Source of the DNA: UBA8522 sp049287565
Lineage (GTDB): Bacteria; Acidobacteriota; Aminicenantia; Aminicenantales; UBA8522
NCBI GenBank assembly: GCA_049287565.1
Contig: JBAQGA010000239.1
Location: forward strand, 1-64,000
Direction of reading: 5' to 3'
Length of the DNA stretch: 64,000 nt
Part shown: positions 8,591-16,128 of the stretch, one piece after another
Layout: each line of letters starts with the position of its first letter
How positions within the stretch are numbered: position 1 is the stretch's first letter
Translations under genes and position numbers: made by a program
The notes under the pieces: generated by a model
The model's input: the letters and a program-made list of their open reading frames with translations, nothing else
Told to the model about the DNA's origin: nothing
Database searches by the model: none

Positions 8591-9903
8591 CCTGCGTCCT
8601 TTATTTTTCTCTGTCGTTCTATTTTCTGCCGCAGCCGTTCGAGCCGGCGAGAGAAGTCCTCTTGCAGGCTCCGGGACGCTCCGCCGGACAAGGCCAGCCC
8701 CTCTAAGGCGACCTCCCTAGCCTTCTTGTAATCCTTTTCCCTGTGTTCATAATACATCGCCAGCTCACGGAAACAGTCGAGCTGATGCAGAGAAGTCATC
8801 TCGTTCCAGAGGCTCAACGCTTTTTCCCATTCCCGGTTCTTCTTGAAATGGCCGGCCAACTTCATCTTCGCCAGGACGGCATACTCCCCGGAAAGCCGGC
8901 CCTCGAGGGCCCGGCTCATGTACAGGGCCGACCTCTCCCTCTCCCCCGTCCGTTCCAGCAGCCGGGCTGCTCCGAACAGGTCCATAGCATCGCCCGGAAG
9001 GTCGAGCTCTTCGCCTCGCTCTTCGCTGAACAAAGCGGCGCCCCTGATGACCACGCCGAGGAGCGAAAGGAGGTCCTCCTGGTTATGGTAAAGGATAGGT
9101 TCGATGAGCGAAAATTCGCCCGTTCTCAAGTACTCGAAATAGCGATTGGGGATTTCGGCGGACGGGATATCCTCTTCCCGGTACGCTTCCAGGACCTCTT
9201 GGGCCAGGTGATAAAGCCGGCAGCTTTCGTGCTTATGGCTCCAGAGACTTCGGGCGGAGAACAGGAAATCGAGGTGGGGCAAGCCGCTGAGCTCCAGTGT
9301 CTCCCGCTGGAGGATGAACCGGGTTTCCAAAAGCGGCAGGTCGAAGGCCTTTCCGTTGAAGCTTACCACCGACCGGAAATCCATCTGTCTGAAGAACCGT
9401 CCGAGCTCCTGGATGAGGCCCTCCTCCTCCGCCAGGTCGCCAAGAAAGAATTGGCTGACCTGGAACTTGTCATCTCGAAAATAGCCGAGTCCGACCAGAA
9501 AGGGGACGACCCCGACCCCGCCCGAGAGACCGGTCGTCTCGAGGTCCAGGAAGAGAGCCGTGGAAAGGTCGAGCTCGGCGAAAGCCCGGTCCCGGCTGAG
9601 GACGGAGAGGATTTCGCCGTTGATCTTGAGCCCGGCGCCGATGGGTATCTTTCCATACCGGCTTCGTAGATGATATTGGTTCTCGAATATTTCCAGAGCC
9701 TTCCTTTTTTCCGGTTCGGCAGGCGCAGCATGGGTTTTTGCTTTTTTTGATGTCCGGGTCAAGGTGATCAGCCTTTCCAGCTTCTCCTTGGTGGAGAGGT
9801 TGGATTTTCTATCGAGTTCGTGCCAGGCCGAGGTGATCGAATCCGTCTTCGTCCGGGAAGACCTCTCTTTTCTGATCCGTCTCAGTCTATCCTCGAAGTT
9901 CAT
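8587..9903 (-). CDS. YprB-like ribonuclease-H-fold exonuclease with C-terminal helical repeats
   Basis: The product is 438 residues. Residues around 115-260 form a DEDD-type RNase H-like domain: DLETTGLSGGVG carries the first acidic pair, and SFNGKAFDLPLLETRF the second motif. The C-terminal third has TPR-like helices. This corresponds to the YprB ribonuclease H-like family, whose substrates are not established. AAGGAG precedes the ATG and a promoter lies at 9923-9952. It is the first gene of a two-gene unit with the fur-family regulator. Confidence 0.75.
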   Translation of the reverse strand: MNFEDRLRRIRKERSSRTKTDSITSAWHELDRKSNLSTKEKLERLITLTRTSKKAKTHAAPAEPEKRKALEIFENQYHLRSRYGKIPIGAGLKINGEILSVLSRDRAFAELDLSTALFLDLETTGLSGGVGVVPFLVGLGYFRDDKFQVSQFFLGDLAEEEGLIQELGRFFRQMDFRSVVSFNGKAFDLPLLETRFILQRETLELSGLPHLDFLFSARSLWSHKHESCRLYHLAQEVLEAYREEDIPSAEIPNRYFEYLRTGEFSLIEPILYHNQEDLLSLLGVVIRGAALFSEERGEELDLPGDAMDLFGAARLLERTGERERSALYMSRALEGRLSGEYAVLAKMKLAGHFKKNREWEKALSLWNEMTSLHQLDCFRELAMYYEHREKDYKKAREVALEGLALSGGASRSLQEDFSRRLERLRQKIERQRKIKDAG

Positions 9904-9922
9904 AGCAAATTACTCCTTCACC

Positions 9923-9952
9923 ATCTTAGAATATTTCAGGACACTTTCTCAA
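9923..9952 (-). promoter_or_regulatory. Promoter of the YprB-like/fur operon
   Basis: On the minus strand TTGAGA (9947-9952) and TAAGAT (9923-9928) are 18 bases apart, about 20 bases before the start codon, which has its own AAGGAG. Confidence 0.4.
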
Positions 9953-9971
9953 GTCTTGTAAGATCTGACGC

Positions 9972-10000
9972 TTGAAATCGGAAGGGAATGGATATATAAG
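9972..10000 (+). promoter_or_regulatory. Candidate promoter of rhaB, close to the start codon
   Basis: TTGAAA (9972-9977), 17 bases, then TATAAG (9995-10000). The hexamers each match consensus at five of six positions. The -10 ends only seven bases before the rhaB ATG, so transcripts would be leaderless or nearly so. Confidence 0.4.
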
Positions 10001-10007
10001 GGAAGAA

Positions 10008-11483
10008 ATGGAATCGAGGCTTTTCTTGGCCTTTGACCTGGGGGCCGAAAGCGGCCGGACCGTCCTCGGCCGGCTGTCCGAAAGGAGGATTCAAACCCGG
10101 GAACTGACCCGATTCCCCAACGCTCCCGTCCATGTCCTCGGCCACCAGCACTGGAACGTTTACGGTCTTTTCGAAGAGATCAAGAAAGGGATTAAAGCCG
10201 GATTGGCCGAAGCCGGAAAGCAGCTGGAAAGCCTGGCGGTGGATACATGGGGAGTCGATTTCGGACTGCTGGCCGGCGACGGGACAATTCTCGGTCTACC
10301 CTACGCCTACCGTGATGACCGTACCGAGGGCGCCATGGAAGGGTTCTTCAAGCGGATGCCGCGGAAAGACATCTATGAGCGCACGGGAATTCAGTTCCTG
10401 CCTTTTAACAGCCTCTTCCAGCTGTTCGCGACAGCCAGGGATAGCCCGACCCTGCTCGAGCGGGCAGAAAGCCTCCTGTTCATGCCCGACATCTTCACCT
10501 TTCTCCTGACCGGGGAAAAGACCAGCGAATTCACCATCGCCTCAACCTCCCAAGTTCTCGACCCGCGACTCCGGACCTGGGATGAAACGATCCTGTCCGC
10601 GCTCGGCCTTTCCTCCCGTATCATGCCGGATGTCTTGGCACCGGGGACGGTGATCGGGACATTGCTCCCCTCCGTCTCCGAAGATACAGGGCTTCAGGAT
10701 ACCCAGGTCATCGCCACGGCCAGCCACGATACCGCGGCGGCCGTCGCCGCCATCCCCGCTTCAGGAGAGAATTGGGCTTACGTCAGCTCAGGGACTTGGT
10801 CTCTGATGGGTGTCGAGCTCCCATCCCCCCTGATCGCGCCCCAGACGCTGGCCGCCAATTTCACCAACGAGGGAGGAGTCGCCGGTACCATCCGGTTCCT
10901 CAAGAATATCGCCGGTCTCTGGCTTCTCCGGCAATGCCGCAAAGAATGGTCCAGGAGCATGGAACTGAGCTACGATGAGTTGATCCGGATGGCGGGAGAG
11001 GCCCCTCCTTTCAAGGTTTTCGTCGACCCGGATTGCCCCGATTTCCTGAACCCGCAGAGCATGCCCGAAGCCATTCGAAAGTTTTGTCTCCGGATCGGGC
11101 AAGTTCCTCCCCTGTCCCCGGCGGAGACCGTCCGGTGCATCTTGGAAAGCCTGGCCCTGAAATACCGTCAGACGCTCGACCAGGTCCGCCTCCTTACTGG
11201 CAGGGCGATCGAACGCCTCCATGTGATCGGCGGGGGGAGCCGCAACGAGCTGCTCTGTCAATTCACGGCTGACGCCACTAATCTGACCGTATTGGCTGGC
11301 CCGGCCGAGGCGACGGCCACAGGAAATATCATGGTCCAGGCCCTGGCCTTGGGATATGTCGGCTCGCTCAGCGAAATTCGGGCCATCGTCCGTAACTCGG
11401 TGAAAGTCAAAACCTTTGAGCCGGCCGGGCGGGCCGATTGGGACCGTGCCTATGAGAGATTCCGATATGTTACAGGCCTCTGA
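10008..11483 (+). CDS. rhaB: Rhamnulokinase
   Basis: The product is 491 residues of the FGGY carbohydrate kinase family. The N-terminal phosphate-1 loop is FLAFDLGAESGRTVLG. VDTWGVDFGLL and PYAYRDDRTEG match rhamnulokinases, and the C-terminal ATP site has IGGGSRNELLCQFTADATN. It phosphorylates L-rhamnulose to rhamnulose 1-phosphate. The ATG at 10008 follows AAGGGAAGAA and places the DLGAESGR loop at the usual distance from the N-terminus; an upstream TTG at 9972 lies in the promoter. rhaA follows after 28 bases. Confidence 0.9.
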   Translation: MESRLFLAFDLGAESGRTVLGRLSERRIQTRELTRFPNAPVHVLGHQHWNVYGLFEEIKKGIKAGLAEAGKQLESLAVDTWGVDFGLLAGDGTILGLPYAYRDDRTEGAMEGFFKRMPRKDIYERTGIQFLPFNSLFQLFATARDSPTLLERAESLLFMPDIFTFLLTGEKTSEFTIASTSQVLDPRLRTWDETILSALGLSSRIMPDVLAPGTVIGTLLPSVSEDTGLQDTQVIATASHDTAAAVAAIPASGENWAYVSSGTWSLMGVELPSPLIAPQTLAANFTNEGGVAGTIRFLKNIAGLWLLRQCRKEWSRSMELSYDELIRMAGEAPPFKVFVDPDCPDFLNPQSMPEAIRKFCLRIGQVPPLSPAETVRCILESLALKYRQTLDQVRLLTGRAIERLHVIGGGSRNELLCQFTADATNLTVLAGPAEATATGNIMVQALALGYVGSLSEIRAIVRNSVKVKTFEPAGRADWDRAYERFRYVTGL

Positions 11484-11511
11484 GACGACCGAGCGCCGGG
11501 GAGAGTGAAGG

Positions 11512-12777
11512 ATGAGTCCAGCGACCATCGAGAAAGCTTTTGTCCTTGCCAAAGAAAGATATGAGGGCTTGGGAATCGACGTGGAAGCCGCGCTCGAAAC
11601 CATGAGTTCGCTCACGCTCTCTCTGCCTTGCTGGCAGGGCGACGACGTCCGCGGCTTCGAAAAAACAAAAGAGCTGGCTTTTTCCGGCGGCATCCAGGCG
11701 GCCGGAAACTATCCGGGCCGGGCCAGAACCGCCGACGAGCTCCGCAGGGACCTCAAAAAGGCCCTTGCCCTGATTCCTGGAAACCAGCGCGTCAACCTGC
11801 ATGCCATCTACGGCGAGTTCGGCCACAAAGCGGTGTCCAGAGACGAGATCGAACCTGGCCATTTCCACGGCTGGCTGTCATGGGCGAAAGAAGAGAGCGT
11901 GAAGCTCGATTTCAACGCGACCTGTTTCGCCCATCCCAAAGCCGATACGGGCTTCACCCTGAGTAGCCCGGACAAAGGAATCCGGAGATTCTGGATCGAA
12001 CACGTCAAGCGCTGCCGCAAAATCGCCGGTTTCTTGGGTCGGGAGCTCAAAGCGGTCTGTATTCACAACATCTGGATCCCCGATGGCTCTAAGGATGAGC
12101 CTTTCGACCGCTGGACCCCCCGCGCCTTCCTTAGGGAATCCCTGGATGAAATTTTCCAGACCGAATACAGCCCTTCCCTAATGAAAGATTCTCTGGAGAG
12201 CAAGCTTTTCGGGCTCGGGAGCGAAGCCTATGTCGTCGGTTCGCACGAGTTCTATTCGGGCTATGCCCTTTCCAGGCGGAAGATGGTCTGCCTGGACCTC
12301 GGCCATTTCCACCCCACCGAATCCGTCGCCGACAAGCTCTCGGCCCTTCTCCAGTTCTTCGGCGAGTTGGTCCTTCATCTCAGCCGGCCCGTCCGCTGGG
12401 ACTCCGATCATGTCGTCATCCTCGATGATGAACTGAAACGGGTGGCAGCGGAGATCGTCCGCGGCCGGGCTCTGGAAAAGACCCACCTCGCCCTGGATTT
12501 CTTCGACGCTTCGATGAACCGCGTCGGCGCCCTGGCCATCGGAGCACGGGCGACTCTGAAGGCTTTTTTGCTGGCTCTCCTGGAAGCTGGGAAGAAACTC
12601 CAGGAAGCCGAGGTTGACGGCGATCATTTCCGCCGGCTGGCTCTCTTCGAGGAGGCCAAGATGCTGCCGTTCGGAGCGCTCTGGGATTATCACTGCCTCC
12701 GCCAAGGTGTCCCCACGGACAAGGAATTGCCCGACCTCGTCAAGGATTACGAGAGAACCGTCCTGAGCAAGCGCTGA
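11512..12777 (+). CDS. rhaA: L-rhamnose isomerase
   Basis: The product is 421 residues, the usual RhaA length. Family stretches include LPCWQGDDVRGFE, GNYPGRARTADELR, DFNATCFAHPKADTGFTLS, SHEFYSGYALSRR and LDLGHFHPTESVADKL, which supply the metal-binding His, Asp and Glu residues of the TIM barrel. It converts L-rhamnose to L-rhamnulose for the kinase encoded just upstream. No rhamnulose-1-phosphate aldolase, transporter or regulator lies next to it in this window. Confidence 0.93.
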   Translation: MSPATIEKAFVLAKERYEGLGIDVEAALETMSSLTLSLPCWQGDDVRGFEKTKELAFSGGIQAAGNYPGRARTADELRRDLKKALALIPGNQRVNLHAIYGEFGHKAVSRDEIEPGHFHGWLSWAKEESVKLDFNATCFAHPKADTGFTLSSPDKGIRRFWIEHVKRCRKIAGFLGRELKAVCIHNIWIPDGSKDEPFDRWTPRAFLRESLDEIFQTEYSPSLMKDSLESKLFGLGSEAYVVGSHEFYSGYALSRRKMVCLDLGHFHPTESVADKLSALLQFFGELVLHLSRPVRWDSDHVVILDDELKRVAAEIVRGRALEKTHLALDFFDASMNRVGALAIGARATLKAFLLALLEAGKKLQEAEVDGDHFRRLALFEEAKMLPFGALWDYHCLRQGVPTDKELPDLVKDYERTVLSKR

Positions 12778-12809
12778 TCGTTCGCGGGATAGCGGACGCT
12801 TCCCCTGAA

Positions 12810-12838
12810 TTGACGGTGGCGCGACTAAAATATAGAAT
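12810..12838 (+). promoter_or_regulatory. Promoter of the HEAT-repeat/HD-GYP pair, close to the start codon
   Basis: TTGACG (12810-12815), 17 bases, TAGAAT (12833-12838). The GTG at 12847 is only eight bases after the -10, and no proper ribosome site separates them. Confidence 0.5.
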
Positions 12839-12846
12839 AGGTGGAC

Positions 12847-14604
12847 GTGGCTGAAACAGAGACATCTCCCATCGACCAGGTCCAGAGAGACAAGGCCAAA
12901 GAGATCCTCCTCGTTATGGTCAACACCATCTCTGCGGCCAAGCTCTTCCCCTCTGATCATCAGACGGTCGTCAATTTCATTTCCGACTTGCATAAGCATC
13001 TGACTCGATACCTCGATGTGTACTGGAAACTGGAGCTCGTCATCGAGGAACACGCCTTCAACCTGGGAAGAGAGAGGATCTACGAGGACCCCCACCCGGT
13101 GAAGAGCCTTCCCTTTTTCTTCTTCAAGGACGGGATGCAGAGGCTCTATTTCTATAAAGGCCTGACCAGGGAAGAACTCAGGGAATTCCTGGAGACGATG
13201 CGGGCGGTTTCCCAGCTTCCCCCGGAAGAGGGCGATATCGTCACCGCCCTCTGGGAGAAGGATTTCGCCAACATCCGTTACCTCGCTCCCGATGATTTCC
13301 TGGAGACAAGGATCGGGGTTGGCCGCCCCTCGCTGCGGCCGAGAGTGGACGGGACCAGTCTCAGCCGGGGCCGGATCGATCTCGATCCTGAGGACCTGAA
13401 GGACATGAAAAGATATGGCCAGGCTTTATTGGCCTCAGAAACAAAGCCTCCTGAAAACACCCCAGCGGAAGGGGCCTCGAGCATGACCACTTCATCTGAA
13501 GACAGCGGGGCGAACGAAATCGAGGCCCTCCTTCAGTCCAGCCGTCGGGTCTCCCCAGAAGACGAATATCTTAACCTGGTGGTGGAGCTGATCTACCTTG
13601 AGGACCGGGCAGATCACTTCCCGGCGATCGTCGATGTCCTGGAGCAATATCACCAGGATATCATGGCCAAAAAAGATTTCGCCAAAGCGGCCGCCCTGAT
13701 CCGCGCCCTCTCCGAGATCAGGGACCGCATTGCCAAAAAAGACAAACCCAAGTCCGAGCTGATCGGCCGCGTCATCAGCCTGTTAAGCAGAAAGAGCGTT
13801 CTGGTCGAACTTCAGGCGACGCTCGACCTCAGCTCGGTCAACGACCTGGACGGGCTTTTTGCCTATTTGAAATTGTTCGGCTCGGATGCGGCCGGTCTCC
13901 TTGCCGATATCTACGAGCGGGTCAGGAGCGCGGAATGGCGCGACAAGGCTCTGGAGATGCTGACGAAGATCGGGCAGGACGATATCCAGAAACTGGGAGC
14001 CTTGATCCAGGAATCAAGGCCGGCCCTGAGTCAGGAGATCATCCGCCTCTTGAGAGAGAGCCAAAATAGGCGGGTCGCTACGTTGTTGGCCAATGTGGTG
14101 AGTTACAAAAATCCGGCCATCAAGCTGGCCGCCATCAGGGCTCTCGGAGAGATCTCGAGCGAGGCGGCCAACAAGATCCTGTTGGGATTCCTCTCCGACC
14201 CGCACGAGGACGTCCGGATAACCGCCCTCGACAACTTAAAGAAGGCTGAAGACAAGCCGCTCATCTCTCATATCACCGGGCTTGTCTCCGAAAAGAATTT
14301 CGTCAAAAAGAGCGCCCGCGAGAAAAAAGCGCACTTCGATTTCCTCGGCCGGAGCGACAGTGAAGAGGCCTGCGCATTTCTGGCCGGTATCCTCGGAAAG
14401 GTTCCGTTTCTGCCGAACGCGAGACATACCGAGCTTTGTCTCTACGCCGTCTCCGCGCTGGCGGGGATGAAGCGTCCGAGATCGCTGGACATTCTGAAAG
14501 AAGGGAGCAAGCGCCGCAGCTTGAAGATTCGCAACGCCTGCCTCAAGGCTCTTCAATCCAGATCAGAGATTCCCATCACCTACACGGGAAGGATGCCGCA
14601 ATGA
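12847..14604 (+). CDS. HEAT-repeat protein with N-terminal signalling-type domain
   Basis: The product is about 585 residues with no signal peptide. Residues 15-150 form an alpha/beta domain (FPSDHQTVVNFISDLHKHL, then FFFFKDGMQRLYFYKGL and LTREELREFLETM). The same domain pattern opens the next gene. Residues 340-580 carry HEAT-like repeats (ALGEISSEAANKILLGFLS, DPHEDVRITALDNLKKA). The start is GTG, at 12847 or 12841; 12847 fits the promoter better. Its stop overlaps the ATG of the HD gene (ATGA). No exact function is known to me. I infer a scaffold or regulator that works with the HD-GYP partner. Confidence 0.7.
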   Translation: MAETETSPIDQVQRDKAKEILLVMVNTISAAKLFPSDHQTVVNFISDLHKHLTRYLDVYWKLELVIEEHAFNLGRERIYEDPHPVKSLPFFFFKDGMQRLYFYKGLTREELREFLETMRAVSQLPPEEGDIVTALWEKDFANIRYLAPDDFLETRIGVGRPSLRPRVDGTSLSRGRIDLDPEDLKDMKRYGQALLASETKPPENTPAEGASSMTTSSEDSGANEIEALLQSSRRVSPEDEYLNLVVELIYLEDRADHFPAIVDVLEQYHQDIMAKKDFAKAAALIRALSEIRDRIAKKDKPKSELIGRVISLLSRKSVLVELQATLDLSSVNDLDGLFAYLKLFGSDAAGLLADIYERVRSAEWRDKALEMLTKIGQDDIQKLGALIQESRPALSQEIIRLLRESQNRRVATLLANVVSYKNPAIKLAAIRALGEISSEAANKILLGFLSDPHEDVRITALDNLKKAEDKPLISHITGLVSEKNFVKKSAREKKAHFDFLGRSDSEEACAFLAGILGKVPFLPNARHTELCLYAVSALAGMKRPRSLDILKEGSKRRSLKIRNACLKALQSRSEIPITYTGRMPQ

Positions 14605-16052
14605 CCCCTCCCCACGAAGAACAGCCCCACCTCGACAAAACCAAGGCCCGCCACCAACTGGCCGTAGAGATGATCACCCGTCTGAACGTTATCCTCAAGG
14701 GCGCTCGCATCTACGAGCCGAACAACCTTCTTTTCCAGCGCCAGGTGAGCCTCTTCCTGATGCTCCTCAGGAAGGCACTGAAGGATTCCGGAGAAGCGTC
14801 CTTTGCGGTCCGCGGGAACACCCTATTCTTCAATAACATTCGGCTGAAGTATGGGTTTGCCAACTACCATTTTTTCAAGTTCGTCCTCGAAGAGTTTCGC
14901 AAGAAACAGCTGGGAGCGATCCGGTTCGAACCCGAAGTCAGCGAAGACGACCTCGGGACCATGATGATCATCTGGGCAAAGGGGGATTCCCAAACCGTGC
15001 ATCCTTATGATGCCCTGGTCGCTGAGGCCGGGAAAAGGGGCGTACGCCACATCGCTGTTGATAAGATGATCGCTTCCGACCTGAACAGAAGCAAGGAGGA
15101 ATCCGCCGCCAAGATCTTTTTCCTGGGGATGACCCACCTTGAAGAAGCCTTCGAGGGCGGTGTTCGCGAGGAAAGGTTCCACCTGGGCACAACCCGCCGC
15201 CTGATGCAGTCGATCTTCAACCACATCTCCGACCATGAGGCCTTCGTCCAGGGCCTGACCAATATCAAGAACTTCCATGAATACACCCTCAATCATTCCA
15301 TGAACGTCTGCATCCTCTCTGTGGCTCTGGGAAGGCGTTTAGGGCTCGACCGGAACGAGCTCGTCGATCTGGGGATAAGCGCCTTCTTCCATGACTTCGG
15401 CAAGCTGGACACACCGAAGGAAATCCTGGACAAACCGGGCAAGCTCAATGACCAGGAGCGCGAAATCATCGAAAAGCATCCCTGTCAGGGAGCGGGAAAG
15501 CTGATCCAGTTCAAGGAGTTCAAGAACCTCCCCCTTCAGGCGATCCAGGTCGCCCTGGAACACCACGTCAAGGAGGACATGACGGGCTATCCTCGCTACT
15601 TCAAAAAGCAGTCGATCAACCTGTTCAGCAAGATCGTCAAGATCGCCGACTTTTTCGACGCCGTCACCACCCCGCGTGTCTACCGAACCAAGCATTTTAC
15701 CAGGGACGAAGCCCTAACGATGATGCTCGCCCAGAGCGGCAAGGAGTTCCATCCCCTCCTTCTTCGGGAATTTGTCAAGATGATGGGCGTTTATCCCGTC
15801 GGCTCGCTCGTCGGCCTTGACAGCCTGGAACTGGCCGTCGTCGTCGAAAATAACCCGGATACAGTCCTGCTGCTGCGGCCGAGGGTAAAGCTCATTGCCG
15901 ACGCTTCAGGGAATAAGATAGACGGCGAAATCGTCGACCTGAGCGAAGTCGATCCGGAGACCAGGAAGTTTGTTCGAACCATCGTCAAGGTTCTTGATCC
16001 GGATAAGTACGGCATCCGAGTGGCCGATTATTTCCTGGCCCGGGCCATGTGA
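14601..16052 (+). CDS. HD-GYP-like phosphohydrolase domain protein
   Basis: The product is 483 residues. The N-terminal 180 residues resemble those of the preceding HEAT protein (GARIYEPNNLLFQRQVSLFL, RGNTLFFNNIRLKYG). An HD-GYP domain follows, with HSMNVCILSVALGRRLGL, FFHDFGKLDTPKEILDKPG and HHVKEDMTGYP. The metal His/Asp residues and the GYP motif are kept, but the usual HHE..DG is HHV.EDM, so c-di-GMP hydrolysis is uncertain. The ATG at 14601 overlaps the upstream stop and follows AAGG. It is probably co-translated with the HEAT protein. Confidence 0.8.
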   Translation: MTPPHEEQPHLDKTKARHQLAVEMITRLNVILKGARIYEPNNLLFQRQVSLFLMLLRKALKDSGEASFAVRGNTLFFNNIRLKYGFANYHFFKFVLEEFRKKQLGAIRFEPEVSEDDLGTMMIIWAKGDSQTVHPYDALVAEAGKRGVRHIAVDKMIASDLNRSKEESAAKIFFLGMTHLEEAFEGGVREERFHLGTTRRLMQSIFNHISDHEAFVQGLTNIKNFHEYTLNHSMNVCILSVALGRRLGLDRNELVDLGISAFFHDFGKLDTPKEILDKPGKLNDQEREIIEKHPCQGAGKLIQFKEFKNLPLQAIQVALEHHVKEDMTGYPRYFKKQSINLFSKIVKIADFFDAVTTPRVYRTKHFTRDEALTMMLAQSGKEFHPLLLREFVKMMGVYPVGSLVGLDSLELAVVVENNPDTVLLLRPRVKLIADASGNKIDGEIVDLSEVDPETRKFVRTIVKVLDPDKYGIRVADYFLARAM

Positions 16053-16128
16053 ACCGGCGCGCCCCGGCCGGAACGAGTTCCGTTTCTGAAATGTGCTCCC
16101 GGCCGATGGTCTGAAAGGACGAACGGAA

